Below are positions 10,310 to 23,207 of a DNA stretch of 64,000 bases, in pieces (within the stretch, counting starts at the first letter, position 1; every line of letters begins with the position of its first letter). The stretch is from contig JAWNGF010000001.1 in the NCBI GenBank assembly GCA_037039685.1, positions 9,300,001-9,364,000 on the forward strand, in the 5' to 3' direction. A model generated the notes under the pieces. That model saw only the letters and a program-made list of their open reading frames with translations, was not told the origin of the DNA and searched no databases. A program made the position numbers and the translations under genes. This DNA comes from Ceratobasidium sp. AG-K (Eukaryota; Basidiomycota; Agaricomycetes; Cantharellales; Ceratobasidiaceae).

Positions 10310-12092
10310 CTATTCAATAACCCCAATGCTACCTGCGCACTGTGGCTCAGGTCGACTATCACCCGGCATGGGCCACCACGTCCGGTTTTGAGCTCCAAAT
10401 CCGAATAAAGGCCAGATTGGTATATAACACACTTGTCCCCAAGCGCATACATCCGGACACCGTATCCAGCTCGACCAATCCAGCTGAGCGATGAGTTTCT
10501 GGACTTGGGACGCACTCGTTTCAATGTTCGTCATGTGGAACGATTGACCTTTCCGGAGGGCAGTCAACTCGGAGTGGATATCGATGAGGATAGTGCAGAT
10601 GGATTGGTGTACGTGGGTGATAGCCATCCATAACTTGCGCTCATATGGGGCTACCAAGTCCCTTTCGCCGTAATACTCTAGTTCCGGGACAATGGATCTC
10701 CTACAAGTGTCTATTTGTGTATCCCTGGACGCGCCGCGCTCAAAAAATGGAAGAATTAGGGATGAGACTAGGCGGTAAGCATGTTGGAGATGGACGGATG
10801 TGTTGGTGGATGGGGTATATGCATGAGTGATTGACGAGCCGGGGGCCTCAGAAATACTGTCCGCGAATGCCCGGTCTAACAAATTCTTGAGCTGTGGTAG
10901 TCGATCGCTGTACTGGGAAACGAGTAGGTCCGTAACCCCACGCCAATCCACGGCGGTGTTTGCCGATTGCGTCTCCACTGCCATGCGAAGCATGTTATCG
11001 ACATCTCTTCTCCACGCAGCAATTGTCTCGTTCGACAACGATGCCATACGAGTTGGCAGCCCCAATTCTGAGCTCGCCTCATCTTGAATCCCGCGGGCAG
11101 TCGCGTGCCACCCGGAATGAAGTGTAACGCGAGCCTCGCCTTGTCCATCATACGTATGCGACGCCGCACGGAGCCATTCCCAAGAGGCATATTGCGCAAA
11201 CATATTGAACCCTCTCCCGGGGGGATGACCTCGACCTGGTCCAGGAAACCGTGGAAGCTCTCCAGGAGGTGGAGGCGGGCCACGGTGTCTACCGCCTCCA
11301 TGCTCCCCATCTTTATCAGATCCTCGCCGGTCCGAATGATCGTCCATGTCATCCGCCCATTGTGTCACGTCCATATTTCGTACAAGTTTCAACCCGCGAG
11401 AATTCATGTCGCACCACAAGAGTTCGAAACCAGCATTCGTCCGTACGAATCCGGAGATTCCTCGTGTGCTCGCCCAAGCACAGAGTCTCTCGGCTCGAGC
11501 ATAGTCACCGAACACATTGGGGCCGTTGGAGGGATTAGATGGAGGGGCAAGAAGGTCTTGAGAGTCAAGGGTGCCAGAGAACGTAAGCGCCGCGCTAAGA
11601 CCATTGAAGTACAGTAGTGGTCCAAGGGTAGCGGTAGTACGGTAGGTGCGGATATAAATGGAGGTATTTCTACGCCCGCCATAAATTCCGTAGGACATCT
11701 CGGGGTCGAATGCGAACCTGGCCAATTATAATAAGTCACAAGTCTGAAAATGCAGTTGGAGAAACTGACCATTCTGGACTCGACGGTTCGTCAGAGTCGG
11801 TACGGGCATGGTACAGCAGCGTGTTGGCAGGAACCGAGGCAAGCATAACTGAAAACCCATTAGGCCTTATTGCGTTGCCCTTTTCAAAGGCATCAGCCGC
11901 CGAGTGAAGAAATCCAAACACCAGACTCACCCATTGACGCAAAAGCCCGTTGACCTCGTTGAATATCTCAAAACTATCCCTTTCTACTGCCTTGTCATCT
12001 AACCCTCGTTCAGGAGCAGCACTCAGCACTCCCTGGTCCACCCCTAGCCCAGCCACTATGGGCAACACTAAAATCGCCCAACAGAACCTCAT
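10310..12092 (-). CDS. Conserved secreted or lumenal protein of unknown function
   Basis: Two exons, with an intron about 11717-11769 (GTCAGT donor, GGCCAG acceptor). The start at 12092 gives a signal peptide (MRFCWAILVLPIVAGLG); an upstream in-frame ATG at 12161 would hide it. Visible motifs include EPSSPEWFAFDPEMSYGI across the splice, YRTTATLGPLLYFNG, GTLDSQDLL, GFVRTNAGFELLWCDM, a low-complexity Gly/Pro/His stretch around residue 270, and a Trp-rich C-terminus. I recall similar WxAFDPEM/LLYFDG proteins as widespread uncharacterised fungal proteins, but cannot name a domain. The protein is about 570 residues with no C-terminal membrane span, so secretion or residence in the secretory pathway is likely. 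Confidence 0.78.
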
Positions 12093-12581
12093 AATTCGCC
12101 TTGTCGTCGTGGAAAGATAACCATGAGGAAAACTCCGAGGTATCCTTATCACGGCCGCCACTGTGGTGCTGCGGAACTCCTCAGCTTTTATCCGCTAATA
12201 TACACAAACAAAGATCGTATCGTTATGTAATAGACCTCTCACAACCTAACCAGGAGTGTCGACTCCTTCATCCTCTCGCAGTCGCATATACTCATGCAAA
12301 CTCCTTAGGGCGCACCCAACTAATTCACATACAATTCAATCAAATTATCGCTAAGCTCGCTAGCTACATAACAGGATAGGGAGAGTCATGACCGGTCGTG
12401 ACAATTATCTCAGACATTTTGTCTGGCATCAATAGAGGAGAGGACGAGTAGGGAGAGGAGACTTGTTGGATACAAACACACCAGCCAAAAAAAGGTATCA
12501 CGGCAAATACAAAGCACGAAGATTCCGAAAAGAAAATAGATAGAATAGTCCTTTGGGTTTGCAAAACCTTGAATTGAGCGC
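12093..12581. other. Intergenic, no gene seen
   Basis: Upstream region of the secreted protein gene and 3' region of the proline-rich gene. No supported feature apart from a pyrimidine-rich patch near 12350-12480. Confidence 0.5.
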
Positions 12582-15018
12582 TTACTCGATCGTCAAACGC
12601 TTTGAGCTTCGAATGGCTGGAGTCATTCCACGGCGCCGCTTGGGCTTGCCCTTTTTGCTCGTCGTGCTCGCCTGGGTGGAACCAAACCACCGTCGGAAAC
12701 TTCCCGTGCGCGTCATCGTGGCTGCAGGCGCCTCGGGCTCGAGCATGGGAGACTCGGAATCGACCTTGGGCGGAGGACTTGAAGCCGAACTGTCGGTTCC
12801 AGCAGTCTTGGGCTTATCCACCGAGACAAAGACCCACTCGTTGGGTGTACCCGATTGCGAAGGCACAGGCATACCCGGTCGCTCTCGATCGAGTTTTGGG
12901 ACAGGTGGTATCTCGGATGGAGGCACAGCTTGTGCAAGTTCGGCTCGTTCGCTCTTGGGCCTAGCGTCCTCGTGCATCGTTCGTACGAGATCGGGTGAGC
13001 GTTCAACTTCCTCTTCTCCCTCTTTCACATCTGCCAATTGTTCCGCGGGTGCTTTGACGAGAGGAGCGGTACCAGTCCAGAGTACATCCACATCGTGAGA
13101 TGTATCTGTGCTCCCTGAAAAGGCCGAGTCCCTAAAGGCACCACGAGACAACAAGAGCTCTTCGGTCGAGGGGTTGGCAGGTCCCAACTCGGCGGGCGCT
13201 AGATACGTATCTTGAACGGGCGACGCATTTGCAAGAGGTGGAGGCGGCGGAGGTGCAACGAAGCCAGGAGAAGCTGGTGACGTAGGAGAGTCGTTCTGGG
13301 GCGACGGAGGAACTGGCGCCAGTGGTGTCATAGGCGTCTGAGCAAGAGGAGATTCGGGCACCTGGACCGGTTCCCGAGCTTGTCCAGGTTTAGGCGTCTC
13401 GTAAATAATCTCTCCAGATGCCATTGATCCATTTCGCGCATGTCCACCAGTACCATTAGGCGCCAGAGCAGGTGGAGGCGGAGGATGTCTGAATCTCCCG
13501 CTCGCGGTACGACCAGGTCCTCCGCTGCTAGCACGGAACTTGCGCAAGATACTCGAGTTGCGCTTGGCTGGGATTGGGACGGGAACAGGCATCGGCTTAG
13601 AGGCGGATGAGGGGCTGGGTGGTTTAGCGCCAGGCGGCGTCAACGGCTTGTTACGAGGAGGGGTTGATAGCTTGGCACGTGGAGGAGTCAATGGGGGAGG
13701 AGCGACGTGCATGGGAACAGGCATTGTCATTGGCGGGTTTGCGACTGGCGGAACGGGCTGAGCGATCACAGGCGCTGGCATAGGAACAGGCTTTCGATGC
13801 GATCCTGGAGCCGAAGCACTCCGAGAGTGGGCAGCCGCAATAGGTAGATTCTTCTCTGGCTCGTCGGTTGCAAACTTGCCATGGCTGGTGCCTACCGTTG
13901 GACTCGCCGTAAATGGACCAGGACTGTACGGCGTATCGCTTTCGAGGGTCCGCTGATACGGAGAGGGCGAGGTGGTACCTTGGTTCGAAGGTGAGGGCTT
14001 GCTAGTACCTGGAGCAGTGAATAGCCAGAGATCCTTGGACCGGCTGCGTCCGCCAATAGGAACTGCCGCAATGAGCTTGAAGGCGTGGGTATCGAATGTG
14101 CGGAGCAGTCCAAAGACATGAGGGAGGACTGCCTCGTCGGATTTCTCGGTAGAGAAGTCTAGAGAGCAAGCGAGTTAGTAACGATGCGAATAGGTTTGAC
14201 TCGCACACGACACGTGCAACGACAAATGCGAACAAGGGAACCGATAATAACAAACTCACAGCCATATCCCTTGAGACGAAATTCCCAGCACGCGTTGCCC
14301 AGTTTACGTTCCGACTTGACTCCGCGTGGCCAGGCCCCTCGCACAGACTGGAGAATGGCGGGGGTCGCGTGCAATGGGGCGTTGAGGACACGCAACACGG
14401 TTGGCGCGATGAAAGACAAGGCAAAGACTGATTCTGTAGCTGGTGGGTTAGATAATATCGATGCAGGACGAGTAAATGTGAGAGATAGTTTGTCGAGCTA
14501 TGGAACTGGCGCTTAGATGAAATGGCAACGAGGCGGTTGGGGCACCTACGTATTGTCGACCGTAATCGATCGCTGTAAGGAACGTGTATTGGTGTTGAAG
14601 GAGAACGGAGAAGAGGTGGACGATTAGGATTTCGGATCTGTTGAAAGGTTAGTGGAGAACAGTAAGCAACTGATGATGCTCACCGGACAGTCTTGGTTGA
14701 CCACGGATTGCTCCGAAACACAAACTCTGCGACATCGCCGTCTCCGACTTCGCCAAAGAACCGCGTTTCGTTTCCAAATGACTCTCTGTGTTCGCATTAG
14801 CCGTGTAGATAGGTAATAGATAGAACGCACCTTAGTGCCGAGAGAGCCGATGAAGAAATATTATGACATCGCAATGTGTCTGCACCGTTGAGCGAGACGA
14901 GCGTGTACGACTGGGGGTTGACTTCAGTCCGTACAAACTACAAGACAGTTAGTTACGTCGCGACCACTATTTTCCAACTTGCCTCGCTCCGTGGTTGAAA
15001 ATTCTGTGGTTGTGACAT
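12582..15018 (-). CDS. Basidiomycete protein with conserved N-terminus and long Pro/Ser-rich tail
   Basis: About six exons. Exon 1 starts at 15018 (MSQPQNFQPRSE) and ends in a GC donor (14977-14982), followed by FVRTEVNPQSYTLVSLNG. Further exons read RFFGEVGDGDVAEFVFRS, then EILIVHLFSVLLQHQYTF, then FALSFIAPTVLRVLNAP ending WEFRLKGYG, then a segment with THAFKLIAAVPIG. From about 14000 down the protein becomes strongly Pro/Ala/Ser-rich with PPRNKP and PPPPPA runs, and it ends in a basic patch (KKGKPKRRRG). The middle exon junction near 14560 is uncertain. I do not recognise the N-terminal domain. The disordered tail suggests a scaffold or regulatory role, which is inference only. Confidence 0.65.
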
Positions 15019-15250
15019 GGGGGCGGGCAGAGCCACTTTCGACGTAATGGGACATAAATCGAATCTCGGTGTTTGCGTGTCTTGTTTGGCTATGCCATGT
15101 GGGCATACGTCACAAAGGGCAGATCCCTGATTCTGGGTTCTAGCGCCCTGATTTCGACTTCGAATTTTGTATTGGAAGCGCTGAAAGGAGTTTTACATGA
15201 TGTCATTTTGCCCCACCGCCCCACCGATAACCTTGGATTGTCTACACGAT

Positions 15251-17682
15251 TCAGGGGTAGCGGTGCCAGGGCTCGTGCATATAGGCACGCCCCAACTCTG
15301 TGTCTTCTGGATACTCGAGGGCTGTGTTGACCGATGGAACAAACCAGGCGCGCCCGAGTTCCTCGTTCACCTCGATTCGCGAAAAGGCCGGCTCGATAGA
15401 CGAAGACGCTTCTTGCATCAGTGCCCGAATAACGTCCCAATCCACTCTGTACTCCGGATGTGTCTCCGTAGCCAGCGCGGGCATGGGGATGATATTTTCT
15501 TCTGCGACGTCTGCACCACTATGAGTATCTGGGACCTCAACGAACCAGGACACTCACATCGGGACGATCCATCTGCTCCCATTATTGGATAAAATGGCTG
15601 GTTGCGTCCGCGGGGCAACGTATCTACACCCACATCCCGAATCCAGTCTTCACCCGCCATGCACTTGTAGTCCCATCCAAGTATAACTCCAGTGTAATGA
15701 AACTTGGCGTGACGGAATACGAGTCCAGCCCACCATCGTACGTTGCCCTCTGTTCGACGCTTAGTCACCACCCTTGCTTCTGACTCTCTGAGTCGAGCGA
15801 CAGCTATGCGTAGGTGGATTCCAACGGATTGAAACGGATCTCGATCGAGTACTCGGCTTAATGCTTGAGCAAGAACGGGCTCGGTATCGAGAGGACATTG
15901 TTCTTTGACGACGCTGACCACGCCCCCTATGAATTGAGTCGCGTCTGCCGCCTCTGGGCGGGCAATGAGGAACGCCACCGCCGCTGCATATAACGCAGCA
16001 CCGCGCGTTTCGGGAGATAGACTTGTGGTGATCTGGTCATGGACTCGCCTACATCCAAGTCAGCGCATACAGAATGCGTAACACGGTGGTACGCACGTAA
16101 CGGAATGCAAAATATTATTCGCTGCCCGAAGAATCATCTGCGACAATGTGTTTGACACTCTGATCGAATGACTTGAAGTGAGAATACTGACCTCGGACGC
16201 TACGGCCGGCCCCATCAACGCCCTGTGTTGCCCCTGCGGAACGCCAAGCGATGCCAATTTCAGTCTCATCTCTTCAGAGCCCAAAAAGGGCTGTCTAGCA
16301 TAATGAAAGACGTCAACTGCCAGTTTCCGCGGAGGTTGGTCCTGTTCCCAGTTCTCGCTGGGTTCGAGGTGGGGAAGGGCAATCCAGGCGTGAACGTGTC
16401 CCGGAAACCCAACGGGGGAAGAACGTAGGCCGAGCCGAGTGACGATTGCTACAAAGGTGCATACAATGGACATGGGAAGTGTTGCCTGCAGAAAGTTAGT
16501 ACCTGTTTGCGCGACCAAGGTAACGCCTCAAACATACCCGATTGGTTGTCATGAAGGTATGCGGAAAGTGGTTCATTAAATGATAATAATGCCCCTCTAA
16601 CCTAACATTTCAACCCTGGAACGTAAATCACCCTAGCCCAACCCACCTTCAGCTCGTTTGAACCCCTTGCTCGCCATCCATGCGCAAACTCCCACCGAAA
16701 ACGCCTTCAAATCAAACCCTTCGCTCAATGGGTCTACACAAACGCCACTCGACTCTAAATCCCGTGCGCATGTAGAGGCCAGAAGATCATAATTGCGACT
16801 GATCTGTCAGACCCTGCATATTGATAGTAGCTCAAAAATGATTGGCGGCGGCCGGCGTACCTCGGCCGTGTTCACACCCATTAGTCCTGAGAATGCTTTC
16901 AACCCTTCCTCGAACGCCTCGGCATTTTCCCGAGTTGATGGGTCGGGTTGGGGGCCTAGGAATATTTGGGCCATTTTTTGTACCGCGCTGGCGCGAGCCA
17001 TCGTCCTATCCTGGCATCAAATCACACTTTCCATCGTTACTAGGACAAGAATTACGCACCCAAGGGCTTGCTTTGCCCACCACCGCCTCTGAATCCAATC
17101 TTCTCTAACCTCCCGCTTGTCTGGTTCCTCGTCCGTCTGGGTAAAATCGCTGTCGTCCCATTGATCTGTGACATTTTTCCAGCGCTCGCACTTCCATTTC
17201 CTATCCTCCCTCGCGCACACGTCACGCAACTGCGGAGGAACAGTACATGCCGCTTCGGACCTGAGTACGTGCCATGCACCATCTCCAATTTCATTGATTT
17301 CCACCACCGAGGCTCCTCTTTTGGATGGTGTAGTAATTATGGTGTTGAGTAGGGAGAGCACGTGAAGGTCTGTGAGGCGGCGAGCCGTATATCGCTTGTA
17401 CCATCCTATAATGAGGTCAGTTAATCAAAAAATTTAGGGCTAATGAGATATGAGAGACAAACCTCCACTTGCCCCCTCGTCTTTCCACATTCTCTCGTAC
17501 CTCGCTCGATAATGAGTCAACCACAACACATCGGTCCTCGCCACTTCTCCCAGCGCACGCGAGGCAAGCAAGCAAGACAAGAGGGTTTTGACAGAAGTGT
17601 CATCGTGTCTTGAGGGTTCCAGCTTAGTGAGACAATGAAGCACTAGTTCAGGTATACCAACGACTTGAGAGGCGGACGACAT
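15251..17682 (-). CDS. FBXO21-like protein: F-box, SirB1 transglutaminase-like and YccV domains
   Basis: A multi-exon gene starting at 17682 (MSSASQVVGIPELVL). The N-terminus is F-box-like (PELVLHCLTKL, VLWLTHYRARY). A middle region has the SirB1/transglutaminase-like segment (VTRLGLRSSPVGFPGHVHAW) followed by helical repeats. The C-terminus is a YccV/HspQ-type domain with its signature run (FHYTGVILGWD, CMAGEDWI, GVDTLPRGRNQPFY), then AEENI. This order is that of FBXO21-type F-box proteins. Expected role: substrate receptor of an SCF ligase, with the YccV-like module helping recognition. Stop at 15251. A 119-codon open frame overlapping the start (17643-18002) is in another phase and is probably 5' leader. 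Confidence 0.85.
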
Positions 17683-18822
17683 GGTACCAGCAGTGGTCGC
17701 GAAGAATAGCCCCTATGCAGATATATACAATCCGTAAGCCGAAGCAGACCCAGGACGAAATGAAGTGATCTTCGGTTAAAGTCGTAAGCAGTGATCAGCG
17801 ATCCCGGGCTTGTAGATTTGGCCGTTGGAGCTAGAACATCCCAGTGGAGCGGGCGCCGGGAGAGGATGGCCAAGAGGGGAAGAACGTAAACTAACAAACA
17901 AAGTTGACTCGCGGAAATCCATGCACAAACGAGGGTGGAGTTTAAGCCTTGCAAGGAATCTGTGCTTGTTTTTGGTAAGGAGCAATTGGTAGAGATAGGC
18001 AAGGCTTAGTCAGCGGCCCCGGATAAGTGACTAGTTTCAAATTTGCCCTGCCTCAACTGGTTGGCGGAATTATATGCACTGATTCGCGGTAGCGTCTCCA
18101 CTAAAAATTGCATATGAAACAATTTCCAGTATAGGTTTACTGGCTCTTATGTTGCAGGATTATTGGGGACTGTATTGAAACTCCTTTACGAGAAATCTCA
18201 CACAAGTGAACTAAACAACGTGGGGTCTCATGATCGTCCGTTCGGGGATTTATCCTTTTAGGTCTAGTGACCGTCCAATGTATAAATATAGTCTCTGAGT
18301 CCCGAGCTTGTGTTCATTACACAGTGAAACTTAGACTTGTTCCTCTTCTTTTCCTCCTTTCAGGCTCTCAGGAATTCATTATTGGATGGACCAAACTACA
18401 AGGCTACATCAGGACTTTGAAGCCGGTTACATACCTTTCCGTATATTTCTGGGCCACGGTACCTAGTTATACCTAAAGTGATAACTCTCCGAGAATACTG
18501 CGTGCCTCCGGGTCGCTTCTTGGCGTCACCTAAGATATAGGTCCGAATCCAAGAGGCCCGGCGCGCGAATAAGCACCATGAGTCGCAGAATGGCTTAATG
18601 TGTACGGTTTGCACAGATGGGGCGTCGCACTGGCCGTGGGGAAACCCGTTTGTGGAGGAGAGCTGGGTGTCAAACGTTCGCCACCGTCGTTGCCACTGTC
18701 AGAAAGGGGTGAGAACTGAGCACGTGTTGGCTCTGGTGTGGTTTACACGTGACACTCTACTCACGAATTGAACCCCAACTTGATTCTTTGTTTGTCTTGA
18801 AATATGACCGTAACTCGTTAAA
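17683..18822. other. Intergenic between divergent genes
   Basis: Upstream region of the minus-strand F-box gene and of the plus-strand Dlt1-like gene. Only short open frames without recognisable content were seen. Confidence 0.5.
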
Positions 18823-19734
18823 ATGTTGAGCCTATATACCCTCTCGTTTGTGTTCTTTGTTATCCTTACTGGAATTGCGGTCGTCGCATCCGGACTGAGC
18901 ATCGTCGTACAAGCGAGATTGCCCAAGGTATTTCGATTGTTTCGTAGGAAGTGTATTGTACCCTGACTCTGTTTTGTGTAGGGGGTGGTAGCAAACTGGA
19001 ATGTTTTAATTGTTGTTGGATCTTACGTGGCGCTGGTAAACACCTCGGCTCCTACCTGTCAGTACATCCTACTCACAAGGTGTAGGCGTTTATCTCGTGC
19101 ATTATATGGGTTAGTCGGAGACGACAATCCACGAAACGTCTGAGAACAATACCCAAAGCTTATATTCCCGTTAAAGATGGAGATCTTCCCAAGGTGCGCG
19201 GCGTCCGCCTATAAGCGATGTGTTGGCCTGATACGAGAGAATCGCAGGATGTTGTGCGGCTGGTTTCGACCGAGTACGACCGTGCAGCGTGTATCGCGTA
19301 CGCGTCCCTTCCCAAGGGCGCGCAACATCCAGGCTGGGGCGCCCCAGGTATGTCATACCCGCACAATTTCTCACAGGTTCCTCACAGCTTGAGATGTAGG
19401 AACGGAATACGAAGGCATCTCCTTTCGACGCGAAATCCCAGCTACTTTTCAACACATTGCAAAAGCCGCCAGAACTCTCCTTCCATCCCTGCCTGAGCCT
19501 TCACCTTTTGTCCGCCCAGCAGCATACCTTCTCCCGCTAAGCCGGCTCGTGAAAATGGTAGACCAGAGCGCGTGGGACGACGTAGAACGATACAGCGAAC
19601 TCGTCGAATTGTGTCGGTATGGCGGGCCCCCGAATGAAGAGATGTACAAAGAGGCAAGAGCTTGTGTAACTCGGATCGAGGAGTGTAGGTTTGACCGTGG
19701 TTGCCTTTGGGCGAGGAGGCTGATTGTACGTTGA
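18823..19734 (+). CDS. DLT1: Dlt1-like (defect at low temperature) membrane protein
   Basis: Five exons join in phase. The N-terminus holds two membrane spans (LYTLSFVFFVILTGIAVVAS and NVLIVVGSYVALAFISCII), then a basic loop and KAYIPVKDGDLPK. The next exons read DVVRLVSTEYDRAACIAYAS and HPGWGAPGTEYEGISF, and the last exon contains WDDVERYSELVELCRYGGPP. Two N-terminal spans followed by IPKAYIPV and an R-L-V...E-Y-x-R-A segment fit the fungal Dlt1 family as I know it, a poorly characterised integral membrane family named from a yeast cold-growth phenotype. The exact C-terminus is less certain than the rest. Confidence 0.75.
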
Positions 19735-20425
19735 TTAGGTTTACGACCATTCAACTGGTTTTAACCAGAGAGGGCCAGTCTGCCATATCCATTTTAACGG
19801 GCTCAGAGCAGTGGACGTCGGGAGAAAAGGACGATAGCAGTGCTTCCAGCATAACTGTATCTGAGAAGATGTAGGGATCCATTATTGTTTGGCCTGGGGA
19901 CGCAGGATGATATTATGATAATACAATACCCTTTTTGTAACACTTGGCACGCGACAAGTCCAGTCCTCAGGTTCGGACGTAAACAAGGGTGGGCTTGAAG
20001 TTTGGGGGTGTGGAGCTCCATCGATAGCGCGCGGCTCCGGCGGTGAAGATGACAAGTCAGGAGGTGTGGCCGCAGATGCTTGTGCTTCTGATACGAAAAT
20101 GAATTATCTGTACGGTGAGCGCTTTACTTCAGTAATTGCTTTCAATGAGGATTAAAGTTGGTGAGGGCGGGGTGAAGATTTCCGCAAGCAACTCATAATC
20201 TTATCTATTTGTAGGTTGTCCCGCATTTGGCCGTTGTGCCGGAGTCGTTGCCACCAGCGGCGAAATAGAGTTATTAATGACATCATTAGATTTGAATTCG
20301 GTTGTTTAGGGGTGACTCCATGGGACTTGAAATGCTGACAGCCGAAGACCTGACAACGACCTCGATAGTTTTCGCACCGAGGCTGGAGAACAACGATTAT
20401 ACCCCGCTGCACATGCGCACCTATC
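19735..20425. other. Intergenic, no gene seen
   Basis: 3' region of the Dlt1-like gene and promoter of the transporter gene. No supported feature. Confidence 0.5.
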
Positions 20426-23025
20426 ATGACTCTCCAGAATGAGTTATTCGATCCCTCTGGCGGGGGAAACAGAAGAAAGAGCTACCGCCTCGTTGGCCAA
20501 CCTCTTTTGTACGCGATCACATGTTTCGCTAGTTTGGGCGTTTTTCTTGTGAGTCTATGAACATATTTAATTAGGACTATTGCTTATGTTCTTTCAGTTC
20601 GGATATGACCAAGGGTAAGCCTGGTTATTTGTGCATAGAGCTGTGTTCACCATCCCACCAGTGTCATGTCGGGAATTATTACCGGACCCCAGTTCCTAGC
20701 GTACTTTAATCAGCCCGACAGCTACCAAATTGGAACTATGGTTGCCATTCTTGAAGTCGGAGCATTCAGTACGTTATTTTTATATGCTCCAAATTGCCGT
20801 AACCGATGCCGTGCCTCTAGTTACATCCATAGCCTCCGGACGCGTGGCAGATACCATTGGCCGCCGTAAAACGCTCTTTTGCGGAGCTTGCGTCTTCGTA
20901 CTGGGCGGCGCCGTTCAAACCTTCACCGTTGGCTACTATTCAATGGTCCTTGGTCGTATTATTAGTGGGCTGGGTGTTGGCCTGCTTTCGTGAGTTCATA
21001 TTCGCTCGAGTGTTATCGTGTGAATAACAACCGTAACCTAAACTAGGACCATTGTGCCGATCTACCAGAGTGAGATTTCGCCTGCCGAACACGTGAGTTC
21101 CCCGGCTCCACCTCGTGTCTGATCTGACAGTTGTTCGGCACAGCGAGGCAAACTGGCGTGCATCGAGTTCACGGGAAACATTGTCGGCTATGCTTCTTCG
21201 GTGGTATGCTCCTTATAATGATTCTACGGTCCAGGTGCTGAGCATCTTGCAGTGGGTCGATTACTTTTCCTCGTTCATCGAGTCCGATATATCTTGGCGC
21301 CTGCCGTTGTTTATGCAATGCGTGATCGGCTTCATTCTTGCGGCCGGGTCACTTCTACTCCCGGAAAGCCCCCGGTAAGTACGGTGACTATATCCCTAAC
21401 TCGACGGATACTCATGGAAGTTGTGCATTCAGTTGGCTAATTGACAACGACTTTCTCGATGAGGGCCGAAAGGTCATCTCCGACTTACATGGCGGCGACC
21501 CAGATGATATCAAGGCCATTGCCGAGTTTGACGAGATCAAAGATATGGTCGAGAAAGACGTAAGCCTAGATAAAATCCCTGGCATCGCCTGGTCTAACCT
21601 ACTCTCCGGCATAGCGTATGGTGCCGGACAGGTCCTATCTTGCAATGTGGCGGCGGTATAGGCAGCGTGTTCTAATTGCTATGTCGTCGCAAGCTTTTGC
21701 TCAATTGGTGCGCCACAGAACCCAGTTGTTACACTTTTATTAACCTTATTCTAGAACGGCATTAATGGTAGGTACAATAAGCCAGGCTAGAATCACAAGC
21801 TAACAATATGGCGCAACACAGTAATTTCCTATTACGCACGTAAGTCGTAACCCTTTAAGTTAGATAGCTCGAACTAACGCGGGATTATATAGCGAGGGTG
21901 TTTGAACGTGAGTTCAACTAATATTGCCTCGGAATCCGCCTAATAATACTGCTCAGAGGCTGGGTGGATTGGTCGGGATGCCATTTTAATGACTGGAATC
22001 AACGCAATCATCTACGTTTTTAGCACCGTTCCTACGTGAGTCTCTCTTGTCTCTTGCACCAGCTGTTATTCATATCCCCAATTAGTTGGTATCTCGTGGA
22101 TGTTTGGGGACGCCGCGCAATTCTCATGTCCGGAGCAGCCGTCGTAAGTTTAGCTCCACATACCGCAGTTCAACTCTTATATCTTGCTATAGATGGCTGT
22201 TGCGCTCGCTGCAACCGGCTGGTTCATGTACGTTGACCAAGTGTACACGCCTAATGCGGTAGTTGCTTGCGTTATCGTGTTTAATGCTGCGTTTGGGTTC
22301 AGGTGGGTCCGGTAACTCGTGCAAGAGCGCAGTTGTCTAAATGTACCAATTAGCTGGGGACCTCTGCCATGGTTGTATCCCCCGGAAGTAAGCCGACGTC
22401 AAGCGAGAAATCACGGCATGCTGATATTTGTTCATAGATTATGCCACTCGCATTCCGTGCCAAGGGCGTTTCGCTTTCAACTGCCACCGTGAGTAACTCA
22501 CCCGAACTTAATCAAATACGAACAGTGATGGATACTGCTTCAACAGAACTGGGCGTTTAATTGGGTTGTTGGCGAAGTGACACCAACGCTTCAAGAAGTA
22601 ATTGAATGGCGTCTGTACCCTATGCACGCGTTCTTTTGTACTTGCAGTCTTTTCCTTGGTAGGTTTCGAGGGGTGGAAACTGCACCGGCCCCACTAATAT
22701 GTTTCAAAAGTATACTTCCTATACCCGGAGACGGCAGGTATCCCTCTGGAAGAGATGGATGCCGTGTTTGGAGAAGGTACGTCCCTTTCCAAATTATCTC
22801 TATTCGCTTGTTGACTTGGGTGTAGAACCGGTCCGTGGAGCCGACGATGATGATGACTCTGAAATATCATCTCTCGTTCGCGGTCGTCCTCGAAGCTATG
22901 ACTCGCCAGCTGGGTCACGCCGATCGAGCCCAGCGCCGAGCAAAGGCTGGTGGGGAAGCTTGTTCGGTCGGCGTACCGGTCGCGAGACGTATCAAGCTGT
23001 GCCAGGTGGTGATGGGGGAGCATAG
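20426..23025 (+). CDS. MFS sugar transporter
   Basis: Many short exons spliced by standard GT-AG introns. The start at 20426 gives MTLQNELFDPSGGGNRR, then a first span ending in FGYDQGVMSG. Family signatures: GRVADTIGRRKT in the loop after span 2, PIYQSEISPAEHRGK, PESPRWL after span 6, QLNGINVISYYA in span 7, DVWGRRAI in the loop after span 8, and WLYPPEIMPLAFRAKG. These are Sugar_tr-family hallmarks (12 membrane spans, proton-coupled or facilitated hexose/polyol uptake). The substrate cannot be read from sequence. The C-terminal cytoplasmic tail is acidic then Ser/Arg-rich (GADDDDDSEISS...). I see no frame break. Confidence 0.92.
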
Positions 23026-23207
23026 CAATTACAGAGCCTGGGTAGAGAGGATAGCCCAGAGAGGCGGCACGGCGGCGGGTAATCGTGGGGGTAGGAGAAA
23101 GTGGTACATTCTGATCATGTAGAGCCAGACTTGCATGTCTGTCTTGTTATTCTAGAGTCATCTTGTCTTGTTACACTTTCTGAATCCAGGCAGCCACGCG
23201 AAAGACA

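Noticed and set aside
17643..18002. 119-codon minus-strand open frame
   Set aside because: It overlaps the start of the F-box/YccV gene in another phase and has no conserved feature; probably 5' leader.
18538..18560. A GGTCCGAATCC stretch resembling a tRNA T-arm
   Set aside because: No acceptor stem, D-arm or anticodon arm could be found around it. No tRNA gene is claimed in the window.
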